NCBI GenBank assembly: GCA_030765065.1
Contig: CM060981.1
Location: 230,337,152-230,401,151 of the forward strand
Length of the DNA: 64,000 nucleotides
Direction: 5' to 3'
Origin: Deroplatys truncata
Taxonomy: Eukaryota > Arthropoda > Insecta > Mantodea > Mantidae
Shown here: piece after piece, positions 1 to 11,486 of the stretch
Layout: each line of letters opens with the position of its first letter
Position numbering within the stretch: the stretch's first letter is position 1
Translations under genes and position numbers: made by a program
Notes under the pieces: model-generated
Database searches by the model: none
What the model saw: the letters and a program-made list of their open reading frames with translations, nothing else
What the model was told of the DNA's origin: nothing

Positions 1-41
1 TAGAGTAAAAATAAAAACACAAACGAAAAAATATTTTTGTT

Positions 42-97
42 ACTTCGGGGTGCGAACCTCTGACTATGCAGCCTAACCATATTATGCCACAATGCCT
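42..97 (-). repeat. tRNA-derived SINE head (degenerate)
   Basis: Read on the minus strand, this stretch has an A-box-like segment (TGGCATAATATGGTTAG) and, about 35 nt later, a B-box-like GGTTCGCACCCC. The acceptor stem does not pair, so it is not a functional tRNA. The body would run toward position 1 and off the window. Confidence 0.5.
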
Positions 98-199
98 TAA
101 ACCGCATGGCCATAAATCCCAATCTCGAAGTTAAGTTGCAGATGGAAGCACATTGCTTCCTGTACCCATCCCCTCAGACTTGTAGTCAAGGCTAGGCCC

Positions 200-224
200 A
201 AGAAGAAGAAGAAGAAGAAGAAGA
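200..224. repeat. (AAG)n microsatellite
   Basis: About eight perfect AAG units follow GCTAGGCCC. It may be the simple-repeat tail of a retroposon whose body is upstream (about 100-199), but no body is recognisable. Confidence 0.85.
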
Positions 225-1436
225 GAGGAGCTGAAAATAACCACAGTGATGAGGAATATGGGGCTGGCATGTTCTGACAAAGTGAGTAAATAAGCAAAAA
301 CTGCACTTTCAACTTTCGACTCAATTTCCCGTAACTTCATTTTTTAACACTTCAGGTACACTTTTCTCAAAAACTATCAAAGCTATTGTCATGAAATTTT
401 TACTGTACATGTATAGCTACCTAATGTAGCTAGTGAACTAACCGTTTCTTGGAATATTTGTGTCATTAGATATGCAACTTTTTTTTTACCTTCTTATATT
501 TATGGTATCCAAATTTAATTTAGTTGAGGATCTCAAGTTATATGTTAAGTATCGCAGGGAAAAAAATGGTGTCTGTACAATCAACCCAAAGGAAGAAAAG
601 TGTACCTGAAGTATGAGGTACAAACTTTTTTGTTAGAAAACATGGTGTGACTTATGCCACTTTTTCATAAGAGTTTTTTAATATATCCCAAATATTATAT
701 ACTAATTAAATGCAGAAACGCTTGTTCTCTAAGACTCCCAAATTTCATTTTAATCCAGCAAATTTTAGTAACAAAAACTGAAATTGAATTGTACGTATAA
801 CTTCGGTATGGCAGAAATGCAATCACTTCCTGGTGTCCTTAAAAGTATACAAGGGCTGACATTTTGACTTAAAATTCTTAAGGCATATATGTTTCTGCTT
901 AGTTTATCTAGAAGATGTTTAATAGGAGATTTCCATTTTAAGATATTCTGTATCCATAAGCCTAAAAGATTTGTTTCGTTTTAACATCAAGTTTTATAAT
1001 ATATGCTATGCATGTTTAAAAAATGGGTGTCTTATTTTCAAGTTGTTTTAAGTGGAAGGTTCTGACGAGATCGCTCAAAACATTGAAAAGTTGCTTGAGT
1101 TTATTTGTAAATCAGGTCATCACATTAATGATTCTTTATTGTTTTATCAGTCAGTGTGCATCAGATGGAAGGAAGTTGACAGTTTAAAATAAGCAAACTA
1201 GGGCAGAGTGGATGTCGTTTTGTCAATCATGCAAATCCCAAAGCAGTTTTCAGAGCTACTACAAGTACCTGAGTTTTATTTCAGAATCCCTAGCCATGTT
1301 TAAGATTAATGCTTAAGTTGAGAGGATATTTTCTCTGATGATTACTCATTTGGTCTGATAGATTAAAGCTATCATAGGTTAAAGAAATCTTGTTATTACA
1401 CTATAATAAAAAACCTCTGTGTTACATTATCGAGCA
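225..1436. other. No recognisable gene or repeat
   Basis: AT-rich sequence with stops in all frames. I see no coding stretch, terminal repeats or tandem array here. Confidence 0.6.
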
Positions 1437-1652
1437 GGATGGCTCAGGAGGTTACGTCTGTGACTCCATTCGGGAGGTCCCAGGATCTGGCGACCGCCTA
1501 CTCTGACCTATGGGTTTTTCGTGGTGTCCTTGGGTCGCCAGGCGAATGCTGGGTAGGTTCATCTTCTACCACGTCTCTCCTTCCTCTCATTTCCTGTACC
1601 CATCATCTTCCCTGTCGTCTGTTTCAGGGTTGTAGGTATATATGGCCATCCT
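1437..1652 (+). repeat. SINE, family 1
   Basis: tRNA-related head (GGATGGCTCAGGAGGTTACG, then ATTCGGGAGGTCCCAGGATC) followed by the family core GGCGAATGCTGGGTAGGTTC and a C/T-rich stretch ending in GTTTCAGGGTTGTAGGTA. The same order of blocks recurs at 15716, 25645 and 34436, which supports a dispersed SINE. The B box is eroded. Confidence 0.7.
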
Positions 1653-1715
1653 AAATATAACAAAGATACGTTCACGTAAATCAGGTTAAAAACACGTAAT
1701 TGTATAATATAAATA

Positions 1716-2550
1716 AAAATCTGATGTGTTACACTCATATGACTTTCTCTACTCTTGTACAAACTATTTTTACAAACGCTTATTCTCCATGTGCTTCATG
1801 TTAATCGAGATATCGAGATGTTAATCTTATTGCTAATTCTCTTGTAGATGCAAGGGGAATTGGTAGGCTTTAAGCTATAGTCAAATATTTTAAGAGCTGG
1901 TTGCTATATGGAGTATTCCATTCTCTTTGCATTACCAGGACAAAACAAAATGAATAACGAATTTGAGAAAAAAGTATAAGTATTGGAAAATTTAAGGGAA
2001 TAACAAGCAATATCTTGAAAATGGTTCACTCAACAAAAAAATGTATATGACATAAATTGTGTATTTTAACGCGATCTACATTTTTGTGTAGTAAAATTTT
2101 GTCTATCTCTTATGGTTTACCAGTTATGCAAAAGTCTTTCACAATGAAGAATACTTTTGGAGACATTCCCAGAAAATTCGAGATATACATTTCATTTGTC
2201 ATAAAAAATCTTAAACATATGATATTGTAATCAAAATCGTTAGAGCCATTTTTGAGAAAATTAAAATTTTCGAAAAATGTTCTATGTAAAGGGTAATCTG
2301 GGATTTTCTTGAAAACCTTCGTGTCGCATCTGTGGAAGATACTGAATCTAAATACCAAGTTTGGTGTTTATCCGGCTGTTCGTTTCTGAGTTATGCTGTT
2401 CACAGACACACACACGGACATGTTTCCAAAAATGCTTTTTTTGGATTCAGGTGTCTCAAAACATGTATTTCCGGTGAAATCTCGGTATCGAATTTTTGGG
2501 TGGAATGCAATACTTCCCCTACTTACTATACGTAGTAGAGAAAGTAAAAA
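1716..2550 (+). mobile_element. HX element, type I, full length
   Basis: Starts AAAATCTGATGTGTTACACTC with subterminal ACTTTCTCTACT. Contains the family body (TTTACCAGTTATGCAAAAGTC, AAAATTTTCGAAAAATG), a short (CA)n tract at about 2405, and ends with the TACTA-TACG-TAGTA hairpin and GAGAAAGTAAAAA. The next copy begins in its final A run, giving a head-to-tail pair. Non-coding. Confidence 0.92.
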
Positions 2551-3388
2551 TCTGATGTACTACATTCACATGACTTTCTCTACCCTCTAGCGCTTATTGA
2601 TGGGTATGCAAATTATTTTTACGAAATTTGATGTAATTGATATAAAACTTTTCAGAAATAGTTGCATTGTACATGTTATAGATACAAAGGAAACAGCGAC
2701 AGTTTAATATTTAAGAACTGGATGCTATCTGCTGACAAAATACCATATGGTTTCCGTGCAATCGCGAGAAACAACAATATTGACAAGACTTAAGCAAATG
2801 GCAGAAATGAACAATTCGAACCTTTAATAACGATATCTAGAAACGGCTTATGCCACAAAAAATTATTTTAAATAAATTATGTGTTTTAAGGAGATCAACA
2901 TTTGTTGTGTGGTACGTTTTCGTCTCTTAACCGTTACCAGTTATACAGGATAATGCAAAATTCCTTCGTAATGAAGAGGACTTCATAGGCTATTCCCCAA
3001 AAATTCAAGATATACATTTTATATGTCATTTAAATATATTTCACATTTGGTATTTTAATAAAAGTCGTTAGAGCCTTTTTTAGAAAATCAAAACTTTTGA
3101 AAAATGTTATATGTAAAGCGTTGGAAGTGGGGGATTTTCTGAAAATCTTTGTCTTGCATCTTTGGAAGATATTGAACCTAAATACCAACCTTGGTATTTA
3201 TCCGAAAATTCGTTTTTGAATTATGCTGTTCAAAGACGCGCGCGCACACACACACACACACCGACCTTTTTCTGAAAAATTCTTTTTATTCGGGGGCCTA
3301 TAAACATATATTTCCGGTGAAATCTCGATATCCAAATTTTTGGTGTAGTGCAATACTTCTCTATCTACTATGTACTATGTATGTGGTA
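2546..3388 (+). mobile_element. HX element, type II, degenerate 3' end
   Basis: Starts TCTGATGTACTACATTCACATG directly at the A run of the preceding copy. Type II body is recognised by CGCTTATTGATGGGTATGC near the start and ATAGATACAAAGG further in. A CG/CA tract lies at 3237-3262. The 3' hairpin region is blurred (CTACTATGTACTATGTATG). Confidence 0.85.
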
Positions 3389-3391
3389 GCA

Positions 3392-3455
3392 AACTTAATA
3401 AATGATAGTAGGTAGGGAAAGTCACGTGAGTGTGACACATCAGATATTTTCCCCT
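3392..3455 (-). mobile_element. HX 5'-end fragment, type II
   Basis: On the minus strand it reads ATCTGATGTGTCACACTC followed by GTGACTTTCCCTACC and CTATCATTTATTAA, the type II 5' terminus. The rest of the copy is missing. Confidence 0.7.
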
Positions 3456-4285
3456 TATGCAACACGTATTTTTCTCACCACTACACCTGTAATGTTTGAG
3501 CTCAGAAGTACCCTCAGATGCTGCCATTATGCACAATGTACGGAAAATCCACTCATGCTTAATGGCCTGTTAATAGCAGTCTTAATGACTCGCTGCAGCT
3601 TTACAACGAGCACAATTAGGCTACCTGTGAAGCTGTTATGACAAACATTACAGGTTTTGTACAAACTGAGCGTGTTCAAGCGAAAAACAAAGGTGCGCGT
3701 GGCCGCTTTGAGGTACGTCAAAGTTTAAACATAAGAGTAGCTATTTCACAACACTTTGATGATATACACTTGCCTCCACGTAGGTACTTATTTCGTGCAT
3801 GCGAAGGAAATTTCTTCAGTATCTTGGAGACTATGAGAGTCAAATTTGCCATCAGAAGTAGGGCGCTTATTTTATACCGCAATAAGCTGTTATGTGTCCA
3901 AGCAGTCAGTAGGGCAAGACAGAGCGTGTGATATTGTTGACAAGCAGAGTGAAATAAGGGGAAACTAGTGGAGTTATACTTCCAGCACTTAGTTTATAGC
4001 ACAATAAGTGGTCACATATCGGCAGCCAATAAGAGAAGACAAGAAGCACAGCTTATTGATGACATTCGGAATAAGGTAAGGGGAAACTGAATATAATATT
4101 ATTAATACCATATAGATATATTTATACTGGAAATAAAAAAACGAATCACTTACTATAAACCAATTACTATGTCGTAACCCTACGTCGAATAACTTGACAA
4201 CATTAGATAACATAATTAGGATTCCTCATCCCCAGGCACATTTATAAACATCTCTGTTGTTGAAAGAATTCTCCGTACAACTTCG
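3456..4285. other. No recognisable gene
   Basis: Contains a 97-codon open stretch (3638-3931, +) with no motif, no signal and no matching splice sites. The short phrase AATAAGGGGAAACT occurs at 3953 and, slightly altered, at 4073. Nothing else stands out. Confidence 0.5.
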
Positions 4286-5142
4286 CAAAAATATCTTGTG
4301 TTGCACTTATTTGACTTTCTCTACTCTTGTACAAACTATTTTTACAAACGCTGATTCTCCATCTACTTCATGTTAATCGAGATAAACATTTGCAGAAACT
4401 ATCTTATTGCTAATTTTCTTGTAGATACAAGGGGAATATGGTAGTATTTAAGCGATTGTCAAATCTTTTAAGAGCTGGTTGCTATGTGGAGAACTCCATT
4501 CTCTTAGCATGTCCAGGACATAAAAAAAGCGAATAACGAATTCCCATTTGAGAAAAAGTATAAGTATTAGAAAATTCAAATAAATAACAAGGAATATCTC
4601 GGAAATGGTTTACTCCACCTATATATATATGACAAATTGTGTATTTTAGCGAGATCTACTTTTTTGTGTATTTAAAACTTGTCTATCTCTTACTGTTTAC
4701 CGGGTATGCAAAAGCCATTCTGAATGAAGTGGACTTTTGGGGGACATTCCCAGAAAATTCAAGATATACATTTCATTTGTCACGAAGATATCTTAAACAT
4801 ATGATATTTTAAACAAAATCGTTAGAGCCATTTTTGAGAAAATAAAATTTTTCGAAAAATGTTCCGGATAAAGGGTAGTCTGGGGTAGGGGGATTTTTTT
4901 GAACATCTTCGTGTCACATCCTTGGAAGATACTAAACTCAAATACTAAGTTTGGTATTTATCCAACTTTTCGTTTTTGAGTAATGCTTTTCACAGACATG
5001 TATGCACACATGGACATGTTTCAGAAATGCTTTATTTGTTTTCAGGGCTCCTCAAAACATGTGTTTCCGGTGAAATCTCGGTATGGAATTTTTGGAGTAC
5101 AATACTTCCCCTACTTACTATATGCAGTAGAGAAAGTAAAAA
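4286..5142 (+). mobile_element. HX element, type I variant
   Basis: Begins AAAATATCTTGTGTTGCACTT and ends CAGTAGAGAAAGTAAAAA. It belongs to the variant with ATCTACTTCATG and GATAAACATTTGCAG near the start. The (CA)n tract is worn down to ATGTATGCACACATGG. Confidence 0.9.
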
Positions 5143-5429
5143 CAATCCGCATGCCTAGTATTTCTAGATACCTCATGCATTTGACAGCATAGGCCATGAC
5201 CATTTAATTTTTACTGTTGAACATTCACAATTACCACCAAATTTACAAAGGTCACTAACAAACGTGCTCACAACAATACCACAAGAATATAATTAATGGA
5301 AAGCAGAATGAAATGATAAACATACACTGGTGAGTTATGCAAGGAGACCAAATGTCTACATTCTTATTTAATTTAAGCATTAACTACATCTTTAATGGAC
5401 ATACACAGAGTAGCATTCTAGATGTGTTA

Positions 5430-5695
5430 CCTGATGTGTTACACTCAAATGACTTTCTCTTCTCCTATCCAAACTATTTTCATGAACGGTTCCTCTCCAT
5501 CTACTTCATGTTAATCGACATAAACATTCATAGCAACTATCTTATTGTTAATTTTCTTGTAGATGCAAGGGGAATATGGTAGGCTTTAAGCGATAGTCAG
5601 CTCTTTTAAGAGCTGGTTGCTATGTGGAGCGTTCCATTCTCTTTGTATATCCAGGACATAAAAAGACGAATAACGAATTTACATTTGAGAAAAAT
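5430..5695 (+). mobile_element. HX element, 5' part, interrupted
   Basis: Starts CCTGATGTGTTACACTC and runs through the first 265 bp of the family. It is interrupted at GAGAAAAA by the next copy. Its 3' portion is not found downstream. Confidence 0.85.
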
Positions 5696-6497
5696 CTGAT
5701 TTGTTGCACTCACATGACTTTCTCTACTCTTGTACAAACTATTTTTTACAAACGCTTATTCTCCATATACTTCATGTTAATCTAATTGCTAATTTTCATG
5801 TACGTGCAAGGAGTATATGGTAGGCTTTAAGTGATAGTCAGATCTCTTAAGAACTGGTTGCCATGTGGAGCATTCCATTCTCTCTGCATGTCCAGGACAT
5901 TAAAAAAAACTAGAATAACGAATTCGCATTTGAGAAAAAGTGAAAGTATTGGAAAATTGAATCAAATAACAAGGAATATCTCGGAAATGGTTCACTCCAC
6001 AAAAAAATGTATATGACATAAATTGTGTGTTTCAACTAGATCTACATTTATGTGTGAAAAACCTTTATCAATATCTTACGGTTTACCAGTTATATAAAAG
6101 TGATTCACAATGAAGAGGACATTTGTGAATATTCCCATAAAATTCAAGATATACATTTCATTTTTCATAAAAATGTCCTAAACATATGATATTTTAATCA
6201 AAATCGTCAGAGCCATTTTTGAAAAAATCAAAATTTTCGACAAATTTTACATGTAAAGGGTAGTTTGGGGTGGGGGAATTTTCTTGAAAATATTCATGTC
6301 GCATCTTTGGAAGATACTAAACTCAAATGCCAAGTTGGTATTTATCCAACTTTTTCTTTTTGAGTTACGCTGTTCACAGGCAGACAGACGCATACACACA
6401 CGGACTTATTTCCAAAAATCTTTTATTTGTTTTCAGGGCACCTCAAAAATGTATTTCCTGTGAAATCTCGGTATCGAATTTTTTAGTGAAATGCAAA
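5691..6497 (+). mobile_element. HX element, type I, 3'-truncated, inserted in a preceding copy
   Basis: Starts AAAATCTGATTTGTTGCACTC in the A run of the 5430 copy. It follows the family through the CA tract (about 6380-6403) and the CGGTATCGAATTTTTTAG block, then breaks off before the terminal hairpin. Confidence 0.88.
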
Positions 6498-6499
6498 TG

Positions 6500-6776
6500 G
6501 AATGGAAATAGAATGTATATAAGTCCTGTCGATTTTCAGTTGTTTCTCACGATGTCATAAAGTATGGAATTTTAGGATCAGCATATAGCGTCCAGTACTT
6601 AAACATTTGACTAACGCTGTTCCCTTTGTATCTATAACGAAATCTGTAATGTAGCTACTTTATCCGGATTAAAGTGAAGTAGACAGGAAAATAAACTTTC
6701 AGAAGAATAATTTTTATAACCGCTAATAAACGATAGAGGGCAGAGAAAGTCATGTGAGTGCAACTTATTAGATTTT
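6500..6776 (-). mobile_element. HX type II 5' fragment
   Basis: Minus-strand reading gives the type II 5' end (TCTAATAAGTTGCACTC, ATGACTTTCTCTGCCC, CTATCGTTTATTAG) and the first 260 bp. It abuts the next minus-strand copy at a shared T run. Confidence 0.85.
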
Positions 6777-6906
6777 TACTTTCCCTATTACGTACAGTTA
6801 GTAGGGGAAGTATTGCATTCCACCCAAAAATTCGATACCGAGATTTCACCGGAAATACATGTGTTGAGGTGCACTGAATGCATATAAAGCATTTTTGGAA
6901 ACATGT

Positions 6907-6941
<35 letters not shown>

Positions 6942-7669
6942 TGTTTGTGAGCAGTATAAATCAGAAACGAACATTCGGATGAACACCAAACTTGGTGTTT
7001 AGGTTCAGTATCTTCCAGAGATGCGACACGAAGGTTTTCAAGAAAATCCCCTCACCCCAGATTACCCTTTACATGGAACATTTTTCGAAAATTTTAATTT
7101 TCTCAAAAATGGCTCTAACGATTATGAAGAAAATACCATAAGTTTAAGACATTTTTATGGCAAATGAATTGTATATCTTGAATTTTCTGGGAATGTCTCC
7201 AAAAGTATCCTTCATTGTGAACGACTTTTGCATAACTGGTAAACCATAAGAGATAGACAACATTTTACTACACAAAAAATGTAGATCGAGTTAAAATACA
7301 CAATTTATGTCACATACATTTTTTTGTTGAGTGAACCATTTTCGGGATATTGCTTCTTATTCCCTTAAATTTTCCAATACTTGTACTTTTTCTCAAATGG
7401 GAATTCGTTATTCATTTTTTTTTTTTCTTTTTTGTGTTCTGGACATGCAAAGAGAATGGATAGCTCCACATAGCAACCAGCTCTTGAAAGATTTGACTAC
7501 CACTTAAAACCTACCATATTCCTCTTACAGCTACAAGAAAATTAGCAATAAGATAGTTTCTACACATGTTTATCTCGATTAACATGAAGTAGATGGAGAA
7601 TAAGCGTATGTAAAAATAGTTTGTAAAATAGTAGAGAAAGTCATGTGAGTGCATCACATCAGATTTTTT
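6774..7669 (-). mobile_element. HX element, type I, full length
   Basis: Both ends are present: TTTTTACTTTCCCTATTACG at the left (3' end of the element) and GAGAAAGTCATGTGAGTGC with ATCAGATTTTTTA at the right (5' end). A (GT)n tract occupies 6910-6940. Confidence 0.92.
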
Positions 7670-7954
7670 AGTATGCATTCAATGCCATTACAGCTGCTTC
7701 TGACATATCGAAGACCTTGAGTTTCTTTTGTTTTTTGAGCGTGTGCTACTGGGGCAAGATCTGCTTCTTCTTATTGTATTTATTTATGTGCATTTTCCTT
7801 ACGGCACCTAATATACACAGTTTATATGACTGGGCAGTAGTTTATGCTGACGGAATGGTTTTACGTCCTTTGTCCGCGACCATTTAATAATCATATCACC
7901 TTGGTAATGAATTAATATACTTACATTTCATGCTTAGCATTCAAAGCCACAGCT

Positions 7955-8110
7955 TGGCTGATCCCTAACTCAGTCGGTAGCCCTGCTGTGCAAGGAATCC
8001 TGAGTTTGATTCCCCGGTGGGGTTGAGAATTTTTCTCTGGCCAAGATTATTATCTATCCTTCCCAGAATCTGGAAGTGGAATATGTGTGTGTGCGCGCGC
8101 GCGTGTGTGC
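7955..8110 (+). repeat. tRNA-derived SINE (separate family) with GT/GC tail
   Basis: A-box-like ACTCAGTCGGTAGCCC and B-box-like GAGTTTGATTCCCC are 33 nt apart, followed by GGTTGAGAATTTTTCTCTGG and a TG/CG alternating tail (8083-8110). The acceptor arms do not pair. Confidence 0.65.
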
Positions 8111-8245
8111 TCTAATGCATAAAACCCAAAGAAAACTCCAAAGACAACTGTATACGAGTTAACACCATTGCTAATATGCAATATGGCCACTGCAGTTAAA
8201 GCGGTGTATAAATGGAACGATAGAAACCAACTCCTGAAAATAATA

Positions 8246-8305
8246 CCTTTATTATTATTATTACTATTATTATTAATTTTATAATAATATTTTTTATTAT
8301 TACGT
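8246..8305. repeat. AT-rich (ATT)n-like microsatellite
   Basis: Interrupted TTATTATTA units merge into TAATAATATTTTTTATTATT. Simple-sequence slippage is sufficient explanation. Confidence 0.8.
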
Positions 8306-8379
8306 ACATTTATAGCACATACTTTGCAATAAAATACTGAATACTAGAGGAATATAAGTAGAATTTTATCAGCATAATA

Positions 8380-8737
8380 CAGGGTGGACCATTTAAGCTG
8401 GAACTGTACAATATCTCCAAAACTTAGCGTTGTAGAAAGAAATGTCTTTAATAAAAGTTGCTTGATATTATGGGGGAAAGTAAAGCCATTAGTCGTGTTG
8501 TGTTTGGAGTACGTTGTGATGATCACTTTAGGAACAATTTAATTTGACCCTATTTATAGTTTCCTGTTAAAAAAATAAATTTACTCTAGAATAACCATCA
8601 CAACGTCCTCCAAATAAAACATGGCAAATGGCATTTACATTCCCCAATAACAACAAGCAACTTTTATTAAAGACATTTCTTCTACAACATTTAGATTTGG
8701 AGATATTGTGCAGCCTCAACTTAAATGGTCCAGTCTG
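8380..8737. mobile_element. Foldback MITE with about 160-bp terminal inverted repeats
   Basis: The left arm begins CAGGGTGGACCATTTAAGC and the right arm ends in its imperfect complement (rc CAGACTGGACCATTTAAG). Both are flanked by TA (8378-8379 and 8738-8739). The arms match for roughly 160 bp (shared blocks ACAATATCTCCAAA and GTCTTTAATAAAAGTTGC), leaving a short centre near 8545-8580. The TA duplication suggests mobilisation by a Tc1/mariner-type transposase. Non-coding. Confidence 0.85.
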
Positions 8738-8892
8738 TATAATTAATTACAGACATCACTTTGAATATTAGATGATTCCTAAGTAGAATTTTTCTAACAA
8801 CTCTGAATTATTACATTATCTTTTCTACCAAGAATATTCAGAGAATGGATACATTCTGTATAATCACTCATTAACGATTTCTTTCATTCCAG

Positions 8893-9244
8893 ATCATATA
8901 TACCAGGCGGTACGTCTGTGGCTCGCATTCGGGGGATCCCGGGTTCAAAACTCCGGAGCCGACCAATCTTCCTAAGATATTTTCGCGTTTTCCCCGAATG
9001 CTGGGTTGCATACTTTGATCCGCGTATTTTCCTTTCATCACCACATTTCACATCCTTCTTCACCGCCATACCAGGCACTGGGCTGATCACTCATCTTGGA
9101 TATGTTATGACCCAGAGTTTGCTTTCTCCTCTACAGGCTACTGATCCAAGGTTTTAGCTTGTAAGTCCTTGTGGATGTAATTCCTACAACGGAGGTAATC
9201 CTTTGAAGAAGAAGAAGAAGAAGAAGAAGAAGAAGAAGAAGAAG
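8893..9244 (+). repeat. SINE (tRNA-derived) with (GAA)n tail
   Basis: Head has GTCTGTGGCTCGCATTCGGG and an exact B-box GTTCAAAAC. The core TTTTCCCCGAATGCTGGGTT is shared with family 1. The 3' part differs, ending GGAGGTAATCCTTTGAAGAAG with about 13 GAA units (9205-9244). Confidence 0.8.
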
Positions 9245-9462
9245 CAGAATTGTTACTGTAAACAAATTAATATCAGTACATTAGTTCTTTTGCTTCTAGA
9301 TTAACTTTACTATCATCAACAGAATAATATTAACTAGGTTTTGGTTTACATTGAATTACTAAGTATCACAATGTTTATTGGATGATGATACTGTTATTTA
9401 AAGTCAACGATTGTATCATGAACGCGCATAAGGTAAGCACCCTGCTCGTTGATAAAGTATTG

Positions 9463-9584
9463 TATGCAGCTAGTGGAATATGAGCGTTACTATCGCTCTC
9501 ATGTAATTACAGAATTCGGCTTACGCCTCGTTCTTGCAAAACACATTCTAGCGGTAATAACGCTCATATCCCACAAGCTGCATA
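9463..9584. mobile_element. Short palindromic MITE / hairpin
   Basis: Two 35-nt arms (9463-9497 and 9550-9584) are inverted complements with four mismatches. The left arm starts TATGCAGCTAGTGGAATATG and the loop is 52 nt. No clear target duplication. It could be a small MITE or the stem of a hairpin RNA. Confidence 0.7.
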
Positions 9585-9588
9585 AATA

Positions 9589-10049
9589 ATGATTAACTGA
9601 GTATATCATATCAAATGGTGAATGAACGATATGGATGAAGTGATGTTGAAATCAGGCTACGGTCCATAGAATTTAGAGTTTCCTGACCTCCATATTCTCG
9701 GAATAAGGGAAAACCTTCTGATGACATGCATTATGGGCATTGCTAGCCTGTACATCCTTATCATGGACGCCAGATTATGAAAAGTTATATTTACTGGGTT
9801 ATTTTGGTCGTTTTATGTAGTTTTCTATTTTAGGGCAGTTTTTCGAAAGTCATCATTTTGTCATTTTCTTGCCCTTTGCGTCTTTATTTAACCATTATCT
9901 TGCATTTACATTCAGTGGATAAAGAGTTTTATATGATTGACATTTTACATAAGGATAAATGTTCAAATATCAGAAATTTCACTATCCAACTGAGAAATAA
10001 GAGTAACCTTGTACATCCTTTACTCGCATTCTTGGAAAGAAAGAAAAAA
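9589..10049. other. No recognisable gene
   Basis: An open stretch at 9858-10097 (+) ends inside the next HX element and has no motif. Confidence 0.5.
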
Positions 10050-10395
10050 AGTTCTGATGTGCTACATTTACATGACTTTCTCTATAGGTGCGTATGAAAG
10101 TTACTATGAAAGTTTATTTTCCTATCTACTTCATTTTAATCCGAATAAACCTCTGCAGAAATAGCTGCATTAGACATTTCGTTATAGATACAAAGGGAAT
10201 AGCGATAGTCAAATGTTTAAGAACGAGAAACAGCTGAAACTTGACAGGACTTTGAAAGAATGGCGAAGTATCGAACAACACGAACAATTAATAACGGATA
10301 TCTCAGAAATGTCTGATGCCACAGAAAAAGTTATTTGAAATAAACTGTGCATTTTAAAGAGATACCTACTATGTGCGTGGTAGAGAAAGTAAAAA
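10050..10395 (+). mobile_element. HX element, type II, internally deleted (346 bp)
   Basis: Carries a genuine 5' end (GTTCTGATGTGCTACATTTAC, ATGACTTTCTCTAT) and 3' end (CTACTATGTGCGTGGTAGAG, AAAGTAAAAA). It lacks the whole section from the lower-middle body through the CA tract, making it a MITE-like deletion derivative. Confidence 0.88.
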
Positions 10396-10923
10396 CATTC
10401 CCACTGGGTCATATGAGTAAAAAGCAAGAGCTTTCTTAAAGTTCGTACGCATGAGTATGAATACTTTCTGTGATTATATACACAGCTCAATGAGAACATA
10501 CTTGTTTTCATACTACTACCTCATGCGAGTATATACTCATCCCCAAAGCATCTTATTCACTTAAATGTACTAAGTAAGTAAGTAAGTATATACTCATACT
10601 CGTGTTATACACACTCTTTGACCACATACTAGCTTCGTTGATTTTGTGGTGAATTAGAGGAGTAGATTTTGTTGTATTTGGTTCTGTCCCATTAAAACTG
10701 CTCAGGAATTATCCAGTTGCATAATAAGTTTCAGCAGAAATGTTAGAGAAATAAGAAGTCCTTCAAGAAATGGAAAATTAATTGAAGCAACACACACAAA
10801 AGTATAGCTGTAAATTAAATTAGCATAAAAATAAATAAAATGAAATAGGGAAAAGTCTATTATCAATAAATCAGGCAAAAAGAAAATATTCACATAATTA
10901 TAAGGTGCTGGATGCAGATTCAA
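10396..10923. other. No recognisable gene; small (TAAG)n
   Basis: Contains TAAG repeats at 10571-10588. Open stretches on the minus strand (10209-10511, 10702-10923) have no domain features. Confidence 0.5.
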
Positions 10924-11430
10924 ATCAGACTGTTTTTAGAATCCTGGGATGTTTACACTATTACGAAACGGTTATAAGTAACCTAACTTCTTAAGCAACT
11001 GGTATTTGGGTTTAGGATTTTAAATAGTAAGTTTAATTAATAAATCTGACTTTCAATGATGATTTTAGGTTATCTTTCTATGAAGCAATACAAGATTTTG
11101 AAACTACTTGAATGTTCATGGCAATGTTACAAACAAATAAATAAAATGGTTATAAGCAAAAAGAAAGAAATAATTGTGGATTGGAAAGTCATAACTGGTG
11201 AAGTCTCCAACTGTTTTTAGAATCCAGGATATATACATTATTTAGATATATACTATGAAATAGTTTTCTTATAAAGTTATGATTATATATCTGGATTTGA
11301 AGTTAACACTTTACATAGTAAGGTTAATTAATAAAGCTGACTTTGAATGTTACTTCTAGGTTATGCTTTTCTGAAACACTGTAGGATTTTGAAACTTCTT
11401 TAATGCCCATGGCTATGTTTGTAACTTTGC
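10924..11430 (+). repeat. Ancient tandem duplication, period about 290 bp
   Basis: The blocks CTGTTTTTAGAATCC (10930 and 11211), TTAATTAATAAA and GATTTTGAAACT.CTT recur in the same order in two diverged copies (about 10924-11130 and 11210-11430). Function unknown; no coding frame. Confidence 0.65.
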
Positions 11431-11486
11431 CATGAGTACTATACAGCTCATAAATTGTGCCATTCTCTTCATATTAAGTTTTAAGT

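Noticed and set aside
3638..3931. 97-codon open frame
   Set aside because: No motif, no splice or promoter support, composition like neighbouring non-coding DNA.
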